The position numbers and the translations under genes were made by a program. From positions 1-25,714 of the forward strand of contig DDCX01000108.1 of the NCBI GenBank assembly GCA_002336475.1: 25,714 nucleotides of DNA, written 5' to 3'. The notes beneath the pieces were generated by a model. That model was given only the letters and a program-made list of their open reading frames with translations, was not told where the DNA came from and ran no database searches. Within the stretch, counting starts at the first letter, position 1, and each line of letters starts with the position of its first letter. Shown here in pieces: positions 9,059 to 17,309 of this stretch. This DNA comes from Flavobacteriales bacterium UBA1995 (GTDB lineage: Bacteria; Bacteroidota; Bacteroidia; Flavobacteriales_D; Sanyastnellaceae).

Positions 9059-9078
9059 TGGTGTACTTTTGACACCAA
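9058..9078. promoter_or_regulatory. Candidate operator: 7-bp-arm dyad in the divergent control region
   Basis: TTGGTGT (9058-9064) and ACACCAA (9072-9078) are perfect inverted repeats separated by 7 bases. The core, 9060-9075, is GGTGTACTTTTGACAC. The same 16-mer with one change (A to C) occurs at 12679-12694 ahead of susC. The dyad covers the regulator gene's own -7 box and adjoins the pfkA promoter, so it could mediate autoregulation and control of the glycolytic operon. Confidence 0.65.
9064..9071 (+). promoter_or_regulatory. -7 element of the NUDIX regulator gene
   Basis: TACTTTTG is an exact match to the Bacteroidota -7 consensus TAnnTTTG. It sits in the centre of the dyad. The matching -33 element is weak (TGTG near 9043). 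The transcript would start near 9078, giving an 8-base leader to ATG 9086 or a 44-base leader to ATG 9122. Confidence 0.5.
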
Positions 9079-9085
9079 GTTGATC

Positions 9086-9820
9086 ATGAACACCACCTCC
9101 TCTGCTTCCCACGGCTCGGACATGCGCAGCCCGACATTTGATGTGAGTGTGGACAATGTGGTCTTTGGTTTTGATGGGGAAGACCTGCAGGTACTGCTGA
9201 TCAGGCAAGGTTTACCCGGCGAGGACATGGGAGAAGGTCGATTTCACATGGCTGTGCCTGGCGACCTCATTTTGCCAGAAGAGGGATTGGATGAAGCCGC
9301 TGCCCGCATCCTGTCTAACCTCACCTCCATTCAGGGCATCTACCTCAAGCAGTTTTTCACGTTTGGTGCTCCAGACCGCGTTTTTGACGAAAAGGACAAA
9401 GAATGGCTGACTAAAATTCGCCGCTATCCAGACCGCCGGGTGGTGACCGTGGGCTACTACAGCTTGGTCGCTTTGGCTGACTACCGTCCCAAGCCCAGCA
9501 GCTTTGCGAGCCAGGCAGAATGGTGCCCTTTGAACAAAATCCCAACGTTGGCCTTTGACCACAACACCATCATAGAGGCTGGATTGGAGAAGTTGAGGGA
9601 AGATGTAGTAAACAAGAACATCATCTTCGAATTGTTGCCTGAAAAGTTCACCTTAGGCCAATTCCAGAGGCTGCACGAAATCATCCTCGACAAGACCTTG
9701 GACAAAAGGAATTTCCGCAAAAACGTCAAGCGCATGGCTGGGGTCATAGCCCTGGACGAGAAACAGGCGGGAGTGTTGCACAAGCCGGCCCAATTGTACA
9801 CCTATCGCCAAAGGGATTGA
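9086..9820 (+). CDS. NUDIX-type sugar-responsive transcriptional regulator (AraR/NrtR-like)
   Basis: This 244-residue protein pairs an N-terminal NUDIX fold (VDNVVFGFDGEDLQVLLIRQG near residue 22) with a C-terminal winged helix (EKFTLGQFQRLHEIILDKTLDKRNFRKNVKRM near 186, then LHKPAQLYTY). That is the architecture of Bacteroidota NUDIX-type regulators of sugar catabolism. The NUDIX box is degenerate: the REUxEExGU segment reads RILSNLTSI (74-82), so the catalytic glutamates are Ile75, Asn78 and Leu79, and hydrolysis is not expected. The domain probably senses a sugar or sugar phosphate. It lies between the maltose-phosphorolysis operon and the starch locus, which suggests it controls both. ATG 9122 is an equally sensible start; the frame also reaches 9044, but that part would cover the promoter. 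Confidence 0.88.
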   Translation: MNTTSSASHGSDMRSPTFDVSVDNVVFGFDGEDLQVLLIRQGLPGEDMGEGRFHMAVPGDLILPEEGLDEAAARILSNLTSIQGIYLKQFFTFGAPDRVFDEKDKEWLTKIRRYPDRRVVTVGYYSLVALADYRPKPSSFASQAEWCPLNKIPTLAFDHNTIIEAGLEKLREDVVNKNIIFELLPEKFTLGQFQRLHEIILDKTLDKRNFRKNVKRMAGVIALDEKQAGVLHKPAQLYTYRQRD

Positions 9821-9837
9821 GGTGTAAATTCAACCTC
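9797..9837 (+). other. Overlapping inverted repeats between regulator and amylase genes
   Basis: TACACCT (9797-9803) pairs exactly with AGGTGTA (9820-9826) across a 16-base loop that includes the regulator's stop codon. A second pair, GAGGT (9819-9823) and ACCTC (9833-9837), overlaps its right arm. GGTGTA...TTC..AC here weakly resembles the operator core. It could be an attenuator, a poor third operator, or chance. Confidence 0.3.
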
Positions 9838-9867
9838 GGTTTCGCATCATTTAATACCCCCGTTTGT

Positions 9868-12660
9868 ATGTCATTTAGGGTGATTGTTGCTGTCGTTCTG
9901 GCAGCCATGTCTTTTTCTTTGGGAGCTCAAGTCGTTTGGACTGACCCCCCATTTCCTTCTGCTGATGATCAGGTGACATTGTATTACGATGCCTCCCAAG
10001 GGAATGGGCAGCTTTCTGGCGTCATCCCCGTCTACATTCACACAGGCCTCATTACCTCGGCCAGCAGCTCACCCACCGACTGGCAGTACGTCAATATGCC
10101 TTGGGCAAGCACCGACCCGGAATGGGTCATGGATTATGAGGGCACTGATTTGTGGAGTTATGATTTTGGAGGTCAAACGCTGACTGATTTTTTCGGTTTA
10201 CCGGGAAACATCACTGCAGAGCAATTGGCGATGGTCTTCAGAAATGGAAGCGGGACAGCTGTTGGAAGGGACTCCGATGGTGGAGACATTTTTTTGCCGC
10301 TGAGCGATGGCAGTTTCTCTGCGGTTTTTTTGCAGCCTCAATCTGACAATGCACTCGCTGTCTTAGGAGAGGGCATCGCACTTCAAGCTTCGGCATCTGA
10401 GGCTGCCGAATTGTTCTTCATCAGCAATGGAGACACCTTGGCATCAGCGTTGAATGCGGTTCAATTGAGCCACGACTTCGATCCGACAAGCCCAGGCACT
10501 TATACCATTGAATTTCATGCCAGCAACGGCATGAATTCGACCGTGGTGACCACAGACATTTTGGTGCTACCCGACTCGCCCAGTGTTGCCGCTGCTCCAG
10601 TGGGAACCCAAGACGGACTCAACCCTTCGGAAGACGGCTCTTCTATTGTGCTTCAGCTGTTTGCCCCAGGTAAGAGCCATGTCTTCTTTATCGGTGACTT
10701 GACGAATTGGGAGCTGCAGGAAGAATTCATGATGAATGTGACGCCCGACGGCGACCGCTTTTGGATTGAATTGACTGGCCTTAACCCCGCTCAGGAATAC
10801 CGGTACCAATACCACGTCATGCCCAATGACGATCGTTTCGCAGACCCCTATGCAGAAAAGCAGCTGGACTATTGGAACGACCCCTGGATCTCTGAATCCA
10901 CCTACCCTTTCTTGATCGACTACCCTGCTGGCCTGAACAGTCAAGCACCTGTGAGCGTGTTCCAAACGGGAACCACAGACTATGCCTGGACCGATGCCGG
11001 TTTCGAGCGTCCGGAACAAGAAAACCTGGTCATATATGAGTTGCTGGTTCGCGACTTTAGCGACGAGCGCACCTTTGACTTCATCATCGACACCCTTGAT
11101 TACCTCGCTGGCCTCAACATCACAGCCCTGGAATTGATGCCTGTCAATGAGTTCAACGGAAACGACAGTTGGGGCTACAACCCGTCTTTTTATTTCGCGG
11201 TGGACAAGGCGTACGGTCCGAAGGCCAAACTGCAAGAGTTGGTCGACGCGTGCCATGAGCGGGGAATAGCAGTGATTCTGGACATGGTGATGAACCACAG
11301 CGATTGGCCCAACCCACAAATCCTGATGTGGTGGCAGAACAATGCTCCCGCGGCCAACAACCCCTTCTTCAACACCGTCGCTCCGCCCAATGGCGTGGAC
11401 TTCTTCTTTGACTATGACCACCAGGCAGAGGCCACCCAGGACTTTACCAAGCGCGTCATGGATTTCTGGCGGGAAGAGTTTCACATCGACGGTTACCGTT
11501 GGGACCTCTCTCAGGGTTTTACTTGGAACGGTACCGGAGGCAGTTATGACCAAGACAGGATTGACCTGTGGTCAAATTATGGAAGCCATGTCTGGTCACA
11601 GGACCCCGATTTTTATATGATCCTGGAGCATTGGACGGACAACAATGAGGAGAAGGCGCTCAGCGACATGGGTTTCATGACGTGGGCCAACGTGACCCAT
11701 GACTACCAAGAAGCCTCCATGGGATACGGTTCCAACCTCGCTTGGGCCAGTTGGCAAGAGCGCGGATGGAACCACCCCCGCTCTGTGAGTTATACCGAAA
11801 GCCACGACGAGGAGCGCCTCATGTACAAAAACATGCAGTTTGGCAATGGCGGCGGCGGCTATGACATCACCGCGTTGGAAACCGCTTTGGGACGCGTTGA
11901 GCTTGCTGCATGCTTCAACATCCCCCTCCCCGGCCCCAAAATGATCTGGCAGTTTGGTGAGTTGGGTTATGATTACTCCATCAATACTTGCAGCGACGGT
12001 GTCACGATCAACGAAGACTGTCGTGTTGCGGCCAAGCCTGTGAGGTGGGATTACCGCGAAATGCCGGCGCGTTATCGGGTGTATCAAGTCATGTCTGCCC
12101 TGTCCGCCCTCAAGCGGGACCATCCCGTTTTTCAAACCACCGACTTCAATTGGGACGTTTGGGGCTTTGGCAAACGGCTGCAGTTGAATGGGGCACAAAT
12201 GGATGTCGTGGTGGCGGGCAATTTTCAGGTGACACCCTTGTCAATGGCCCCAGGCTTCCAACATACGGGGACGTGGTATGATTACTTCACCGGAGCTTCT
12301 GTAGAGGTATCGGACCTTGAAGCCACCTTTGATTTTAGCCCTGGGGAATACCACCTGTGGACCGATGTTGCATTGAATACCCCCGACAACATTTTGGCCA
12401 TAGAAGAGGCCCGACAACCGGCTGCGTTCTCTGTGGTTCCCAATCCGGGATCTGCTTCTCAACTCGTGCTCCATTTCCCTACGGAATCGAAGGGTAGTGT
12501 ATCCATTTTTGACCTTACCGGCCGCTGTGTATCTGCCTTTTCTTGTGCGCCGGGAATGGCCGCGGTGCCCCTGCCCCAATCTTTGCCATTCGGGCCTTAC
12601 CTCGTGCGGTTGACGCATGGTGGAAACAGCACGTCGGCTTATTGGATGAACCGCGACTAA
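9868..12660 (+). CDS. T9SS-secreted GH13 alpha-amylase-family enzyme
   Basis: The 930 residues read: signal peptide (1 to about 21, SFSLGAQ); an N-terminal carbohydrate-binding-like domain (about 24-150) opening PPFPSADDQVTLYYDASQ; an Ig-like stretch; a CBM48/early-set-like domain (about 245-330); a GH13 barrel (about 385-770); and a C-terminal type A T9SS sorting domain (854-930, VVPNPGSA...SIFDLTGR...GPYLVRL). Catalytic regions are all present: DMVMNHSD (I), DGYRWD with nucleophile Asp546 (II), LEHWTD with acid/base Glu587 (III), ESHDE with Asp647 (IV). It should be exported and anchored or released outside the cell to cut starch or glycogen. ATG 9868 starts the signal peptide; the frame opens earlier at 9817 inside the regulator gene. 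It lies 47 bases after the regulator and may share its transcript. Confidence 0.93.
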   Translation: MSFRVIVAVVLAAMSFSLGAQVVWTDPPFPSADDQVTLYYDASQGNGQLSGVIPVYIHTGLITSASSSPTDWQYVNMPWASTDPEWVMDYEGTDLWSYDFGGQTLTDFFGLPGNITAEQLAMVFRNGSGTAVGRDSDGGDIFLPLSDGSFSAVFLQPQSDNALAVLGEGIALQASASEAAELFFISNGDTLASALNAVQLSHDFDPTSPGTYTIEFHASNGMNSTVVTTDILVLPDSPSVAAAPVGTQDGLNPSEDGSSIVLQLFAPGKSHVFFIGDLTNWELQEEFMMNVTPDGDRFWIELTGLNPAQEYRYQYHVMPNDDRFADPYAEKQLDYWNDPWISESTYPFLIDYPAGLNSQAPVSVFQTGTTDYAWTDAGFERPEQENLVIYELLVRDFSDERTFDFIIDTLDYLAGLNITALELMPVNEFNGNDSWGYNPSFYFAVDKAYGPKAKLQELVDACHERGIAVILDMVMNHSDWPNPQILMWWQNNAPAANNPFFNTVAPPNGVDFFFDYDHQAEATQDFTKRVMDFWREEFHIDGYRWDLSQGFTWNGTGGSYDQDRIDLWSNYGSHVWSQDPDFYMILEHWTDNNEEKALSDMGFMTWANVTHDYQEASMGYGSNLAWASWQERGWNHPRSVSYTESHDEERLMYKNMQFGNGGGGYDITALETALGRVELAACFNIPLPGPKMIWQFGELGYDYSINTCSDGVTINEDCRVAAKPVRWDYREMPARYRVYQVMSALSALKRDHPVFQTTDFNWDVWGFGKRLQLNGAQMDVVVAGNFQVTPLSMAPGFQHTGTWYDYFTGASVEVSDLEATFDFSPGEYHLWTDVALNTPDNILAIEEARQPAAFSVVPNPGSASQLVLHFPTESKGSVSIFDLTGRCVSAFSCAPGMAAVPLPQSLPFGPYLVRLTHGGNSTSAYWMNRD

Positions 12661-12690
12661 AGCGGTCGCGGATGCCGCGGTGTCCTTTTG
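12651..12690 (+). terminator. Competing hairpins at the amylase stop codon, possible terminator
   Basis: CCGCGAC (12651-12657) pairs with GTCGCGG (12665-12671) around the TAA stop. The right arm also contains CGCGG (12667-12671), which can instead pair with CCGCG (12675-12679). TGTCCTTTTG follows, giving a short T-run. The second hairpin plus T-run would terminate; the first would prevent it. The 3' end overlaps the susC operator candidate. Confidence 0.45.
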
Positions 12691-12694
12691 ACAC
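12679..12694. promoter_or_regulatory. Candidate operator ahead of susC
   Basis: GGTGTCCTTTTGACAC matches the core of the dyad at 9060-9075 at 15 of 16 positions. Its own symmetry is GTGTC / CTTTT / GACAC (perfect 5-bp arms). It ends 44 bases before the susC start codon. The match stops at the dyad edges, which suggests selection on a protein-binding site rather than a duplicated segment. Confidence 0.65.
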
Positions 12695-12702
12695 ACCAGG
12701 TT

Positions 12703-12710
12703 TACTTTCG
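12703..12710 (+). promoter_or_regulatory. Candidate susC -7 promoter element
   Basis: TACTTTCG matches TAnnTTTG except for one base and lies 28 bases before the susC ATG. No clear -33 TTTG is found at the right spacing. An alternative -7 box, TCCTTTTG (12683-12690), lies inside the operator candidate. Confidence 0.4.
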
Positions 12711-12738
12711 CATTCAACGTAGACAGCTCTACCGATTC

Positions 12739-15700
12739 ATGAACCGAACTATTTCGAGCCTTTTAGCCCTAGCGGGTGTGCTGTTGTCTTTTGGCATTTC
12801 GGCACAGACCCTCACCGGAACAGTCACAGACGAGGACGGAAGTCCCCTACCCGGTGCAACCGTGCTGGCCAATGGCGGGGCACGCGGTGTGTCCAGTGAC
12901 ATGGATGGGCGCTACAGCTTGCCTTTGGGCGAAGGCGAACACACCATCAGCTTCAGCTTTGTAGGCTACCTCAAGGTGACCCGAAAGGTGTCCTTGGCTT
13001 CGGGTCAAACCCGTTCGATGAACGTGTCCTTGGAAACCGATGCCGTCCTCATGAACGACGTAGTGGTCGTCGGATATGGCGTTCAACGCAAAAAGGAGGT
13101 GACCGGATCCATCGCACAGATTGATTCCAAGCAAATCACGGCGGTGCGAACCCCCAGCTTTGAGGCTGCACTTCAGGGCCAGGCGGCAGGCGTTCAAGTC
13201 AGCCAGAGTTCAGGTGTCGCTGGCGCCGGAAGCTTGATCAGGGTGCGCGGGGTGGCCTCTGTTTCGGCAGCAGGAGACCCTCTTTACGTGGTCGATGGCA
13301 TCCCCATTACCCAGAATTATTTCCTCAGGGGAAACAGTGGGGCGATGAACAACAACCCGCTCGCCACCATTAACCCCAATGACATTGAATCTGTGGAGAT
13401 CCTCAAAGACGCCGCTGCCACTGGCATCTACGGCTCAAGGGGTGCCAATGGTGTCATCTTAATCACCACCAAACGGGGCCAAGCTGGGACGTCCTACGAA
13501 TTCAGCAGCAGTGCCGGATTCTCCAACCCCGCTTCCCTCCCCAACATGCTCAATACCGAGCAATACTTGACCCTCCGTCAAGAAGCATGGGAGAATGACG
13601 GTGGAACCGGATACGTCTGGCTTCCTGGATTCACCTCCGCAGGAGACAGCCCTGAGTCTCGAAAGTCAGCGTTTGAGCAGGCCATGATGACCGACACCGA
13701 CTGGGTCGATGAGACCATAGGCACGGGGGTCAAGCACAATTATAGTTTTGGAGCCCGTCAAGGTGGAGAGGGCTACAACCTCTATGCGGGGGTCAGCTAT
13801 GACGACAACGGCAGTTATCTCATTGGCAACAGCTATGAGCGCGTCAGCGGCAGGCTCAATGCGGACTTCGAGCCCGCCGATTGGGCCAAAATCATGGTCT
13901 CTTCGAGTTTAAGCCAGGGCATCAACAACCGCATCGACGCGGCTTGGTCTGGCGGTCTGGGCGATGCCATGTCCAACGCATTGCCTTATTACCCTGTCTA
14001 CCGTTCCGATACACTGTTCAACGCCGACGGCTCTGTGAATGGGCTTCCCGGCGATTACTACCTCTACCAAGACGAATGGGGAGGCACCAAGAACCCTGTT
14101 GCGGTCCGCGAAAGCAAGACATGGATCACCACTGAGAATCGATCCATCAACAATGCAAGCCTGATCCTGACTCCCCTGGACAACCTGTTTATCAAAGGTT
14201 CTGGCGGATTCGACTACATGCACGTCCGCGAAGACATCTACAATCCGCCCAGCATTTTCTTGTCGAGTGAATTGGGCAATGCCAACCGCTATGCGAACTA
14301 CGTTCTGAACTGGAACTACAGCTTGACAGCCGACTACAAGATGGACCTGACGGAATTCAGCTCGCTGGGACTGTTGGCCGGTTCAGAGTTTCAGCGCACC
14401 GACAGCTACGGATACGGCATTGGTTTTGGCGATGTCACAGGTCCTGTTTTCGAAAACGACAGTTTGCTTGAAGTGGCCAATGGCCAGACCACGGTCAACA
14501 ACCCTTCTCAGCACAGCTTCCTCTCCTATTTCGGGCGAGCAAACTACAGCCTCAAAGACCGTTATTTCTTTCAAGGAACAGCCCGTGTGGATGGGTCCAG
14601 CCGCTTCGGTCGGAACTACCGGTATGGGTTCTTCCCATCATTGAGCGCCGGTTGGGTCGTGAGTGACGAGCCTTGGTTCGAAAGTGGAACCCTGAGTTTC
14701 CTCAAGGCGCGCACGAGCTGGGGTAAAACCGGCAATGCAGCCCTGCCTGATTACGCGCGTTTCGGCACCTACAGCGCTCCAGACAACGGCATCCTCTACA
14801 ATGGGCAACCGATTCTGTTTCCCCTTCAACCCGCCAATCCCAACCTGCGTTGGGAGACTTCCCGCACCGTTGATGCTTCCATTGAAATCGGACTGTGGAA
14901 CGACCGTGTGACCACCGAAATCGCCTATTACAACAAGCTGTCCCAAGACGTCATCATGAACGTCTCCACCCCGCCGAGCACCGGATTCACCAACCGCTGG
15001 GACAATGTGGCGACCATTCTCAATCGCGGAGTGGAGCTCAGTGTAAAGAGCCGCAACCTCATTGGGGGGTTCCAGTGGACCACAGAGCTTAATGTCGCTC
15101 GGAACTACAACGAGCTCCAGAGCATTGGAAACTACACGCCCGATGCCGTCAGTGGCGGCACCAATGACAGCAGGGTGATCACCGGGAGTCCAGTAGGCAG
15201 TTTCTACCTGATGATGTTCTCCCACGTCGATGCCGAAACCGGGTTGCCCGTCTATTTGGACCGTGCGGGGAATGAAACCTTTGACTACGACAACAGTGAA
15301 AGGCAGTACGTGGGCGATGGCCTTCCCGATTTCGTAGGCGGCATGACCAACACCTTCCGCTGGAAGAATTGGGACCTGCGCGCCTTGGCCACCTTTAGTT
15401 ACGGCGCCAAGATTTTTGACAGCTCTTCGAAACGCCAACTCGGTGTAGTTACCAGTTGGAACATGCGGACAGAGATTCTGGACCGCTGGCGTCAGCCCGG
15501 GGACGAGGCCACCTTTCCCCGCTTGACCTTGGATGAAACCACCTACGGTTTGCCCAGCGGCTTTCCGTGGTGGAACACCAGTCTGTTTGTGTTCGATGCC
15601 AGCTATTTACGCTTGCGCAACCTCACTTTGGGATACACCGTCCCCACCGTTGGAACGGGGAAGCACGCCATTCAGAATTTGCGGGTCAATGCCAGTGTCA

Positions 15701-15855
15701 CCAACCTGTTTACGATCACCAGCTTCCCGGGTCTAGACCCCGAAGTTGTCCGCGACTTCGAAAACGCACAGGACCGCAACATGAGTCCTAACGTGACTTA
15801 CCTCACGCCGCCCCAAGAGCGGGCATTCACATTGGGCATCAACATGTCATTCTGA
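12739..15855 (+). CDS. susC: SusC/RagA-type TonB-linked outer-membrane transporter
   Basis: This 1038-residue outer-membrane importer works with SusD to bring oligosaccharides into the periplasm using TonB energy. A signal peptide (1 to about 22, GISAQ) is followed by a CarboxypepD_reg-like domain (TLTGTVTDEDGSPLPGATV...), then the SusC signature MNDVVVVGYGVQRKKEVTGSI and plug domain (LIRVRGVAS...PLYVVDGIPI...ILKDAAATGIYGSRGANGVILITTK). The rest is a beta-barrel ending in FTLGINMSF with a terminal Phe, as outer-membrane barrels do. ATG 12739 is chosen because it begins the signal peptide; the frame runs up to 12688 through the promoter. It leads an operon with susD six bases downstream. Starch or maltodextrin as cargo is inferred from the neighbours. 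Confidence 0.96.
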   Translation: MNRTISSLLALAGVLLSFGISAQTLTGTVTDEDGSPLPGATVLANGGARGVSSDMDGRYSLPLGEGEHTISFSFVGYLKVTRKVSLASGQTRSMNVSLETDAVLMNDVVVVGYGVQRKKEVTGSIAQIDSKQITAVRTPSFEAALQGQAAGVQVSQSSGVAGAGSLIRVRGVASVSAAGDPLYVVDGIPITQNYFLRGNSGAMNNNPLATINPNDIESVEILKDAAATGIYGSRGANGVILITTKRGQAGTSYEFSSSAGFSNPASLPNMLNTEQYLTLRQEAWENDGGTGYVWLPGFTSAGDSPESRKSAFEQAMMTDTDWVDETIGTGVKHNYSFGARQGGEGYNLYAGVSYDDNGSYLIGNSYERVSGRLNADFEPADWAKIMVSSSLSQGINNRIDAAWSGGLGDAMSNALPYYPVYRSDTLFNADGSVNGLPGDYYLYQDEWGGTKNPVAVRESKTWITTENRSINNASLILTPLDNLFIKGSGGFDYMHVREDIYNPPSIFLSSELGNANRYANYVLNWNYSLTADYKMDLTEFSSLGLLAGSEFQRTDSYGYGIGFGDVTGPVFENDSLLEVANGQTTVNNPSQHSFLSYFGRANYSLKDRYFFQGTARVDGSSRFGRNYRYGFFPSLSAGWVVSDEPWFESGTLSFLKARTSWGKTGNAALPDYARFGTYSAPDNGILYNGQPILFPLQPANPNLRWETSRTVDASIEIGLWNDRVTTEIAYYNKLSQDVIMNVSTPPSTGFTNRWDNVATILNRGVELSVKSRNLIGGFQWTTELNVARNYNELQSIGNYTPDAVSGGTNDSRVITGSPVGSFYLMMFSHVDAETGLPVYLDRAGNETFDYDNSERQYVGDGLPDFVGGMTNTFRWKNWDLRALATFSYGAKIFDSSSKRQLGVVTSWNMRTEILDRWRQPGDEATFPRLTLDETTYGLPSGFPWWNTSLFVFDASYLRLRNLTLGYTVPTVGTGKHAIQNLRVNASVTNLFTITSFPGLDPEVVRDFENAQDRNMSPNVTYLTPPQERAFTLGINMSF

Positions 15856-15861
15856 CCCACC

Positions 15862-17289
15862 ATGCTGACGAACATGAAAACCCTTCGCCTTTTGGCCGGT
15901 ATCCTCGGATGCACGGTGGCATTGACCGGTTGTGACCGGATGCTGGAATTTGAGCCCGGAGATGTGATCCTCGCCGAAGACGCGATCAACAATGCGGACG
16001 ACCTGCAGCGGATGCTGAACTCCAACTACGATGTGTTGGCCAACGTCCTGAATGGCCGTCAACAAAGCATCGCGGAGCTGTTGACCGATAACATGGCCCG
16101 TCCCTACTCGAGTTTGGACTACACCGCGGTATGGAACCGAGAAACGAATTTCTTCACTCCAACGTCAGGCGGACTCTACACCGATTTCTACTACGCCATA
16201 TACCGGGCCAATGTGGTGGTCGAAAGCTTTGACTTGGTCGAGGACCTCGATGAGCCCACCAGACTCCGCCTCGAGGCGGAGTCCCGCTTTGTCCGGGCGG
16301 TGTGCCATTGGTACCTCGTGAAGATGTGGGCTTACCCCTACGGATATACTGCAGACAACAGCCACCTGGGCATTCCATTGCGCACCGATGCTGTGGCTCC
16401 ACCCAGCCCTCGCGCCACAGTCGCAGAGGTGTATGCGCAAATCGCAGAGGACCTCGAATTCGCCAAATCCAACCTCCCAGATGAGAACGGTCCCTATGCC
16501 AGCAGCATGGCGGCCAGTGGGTTCTTAGCCCACATCCATTTCTTGAGCCAAGATTGGAGCGCTGCACAGACCGAGGCAGAGCGTGTGATTGGAAGTGGCC
16601 TGTTCGAGCTCGACACCGACCTCGACCGATACGAAGCTGGCAGCGACAGCGTTTTGGCCGGAGACCATGTCAATCCAGAAACGGTATTCGGCATCACCGG
16701 CGGATATTTTGCTGTGGACGGAGATAGCCTTCTCAATGACCGGAGTTCAGCTTTCCGTGACAACTTTCGCCAGGACAACAACCTCAATCCTCAGCTGACC
16801 TTTAGCGGCGACATCTACGATTTGTTTCAGCTGAACGCTGCGGATGACCGCGGAAACTGGATCGAATCCAATGGCGTCACCCACAAAGTGACGCGTTTCG
16901 ATGACAAACAATTCTTCAACGTCCCTGTCATCCATTTGACGGGTCTGCACCTTTTGCGCGCGATGAGCATTGCGATCAATGGCGGAGATCTTTCAGTGGC
17001 GATAGGCGATGTCAATGCCATACGTGACCGGGCCTTTGGAGCTGATTTGAATGACATGCCTGCGGGGTCTGGTGCAACTGAAGTGCTCGCAGCGGCCCGT
17101 GAGGAATACAGAAAAGAGACCTTGTGCGAAGGATGGGAACTCGATCAGGTCAAACTGCGCGGCGTGCTGGGCAATCCTGAAACGGTGCGCGACGCCCCCT
17201 GGGATTGTCCCGGATCTCTGCTCCAATTCCCCAACTCATCTACCACTGCTGCAGGCTTCGTTCTCAATGACGAAGGAGGCTGTTTGTGA
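15862..17289 (+). CDS. susD: SusD/RagB-type glycan-binding surface lipoprotein
   Basis: SusD-like lipoproteins cap the SusC channel and bind the glycan on the cell surface. The 475-residue protein has a lipobox ending LTGC, then DRMLEFEPGD, with acidic residues near the Cys compatible with surface export. RagB/SusD features include YYAIYRANVVVE, RFVRAVCHWYLVKMW..YPYG, a TPR-like core (ATVAEVYAQIAEDLEFAKSNLP) and the C-terminal REEYRKETLCEGWELDQVKLRG. It is shorter than B. thetaiotaomicron SusD. ATG 15874, four codons on, also gives a good signal peptide. It lies 6 bases after susC and 20 bases before the next lipoprotein gene. Confidence 0.95.
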   Translation: MLTNMKTLRLLAGILGCTVALTGCDRMLEFEPGDVILAEDAINNADDLQRMLNSNYDVLANVLNGRQQSIAELLTDNMARPYSSLDYTAVWNRETNFFTPTSGGLYTDFYYAIYRANVVVESFDLVEDLDEPTRLRLEAESRFVRAVCHWYLVKMWAYPYGYTADNSHLGIPLRTDAVAPPSPRATVAEVYAQIAEDLEFAKSNLPDENGPYASSMAASGFLAHIHFLSQDWSAAQTEAERVIGSGLFELDTDLDRYEAGSDSVLAGDHVNPETVFGITGGYFAVDGDSLLNDRSSAFRDNFRQDNNLNPQLTFSGDIYDLFQLNAADDRGNWIESNGVTHKVTRFDDKQFFNVPVIHLTGLHLLRAMSIAINGGDLSVAIGDVNAIRDRAFGADLNDMPAGSGATEVLAAAREEYRKETLCEGWELDQVKLRGVLGNPETVRDAPWDCPGSLLQFPNSSTTAAGFVLNDEGGCL

Positions 17290-17309
17290 ACCACAGAAAC
17301 TGATTTGAT

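Noticed and set aside
9013..9228. 72-codon N-terminal extension of pfkA
   Set aside because: It overlaps the divergent regulator gene and its promoter; phosphofructokinases begin at the IGVLTSGGDAPG region that follows ATG 9012.
10567..11553. Minus-strand 328-residue frame
   Set aside because: Antisense shadow of the GH13 amylase gene; long antisense frames are expected in GC-rich coding DNA.
14638..15438. Minus-strand 266-residue frame
   Set aside because: Antisense shadow of susC.
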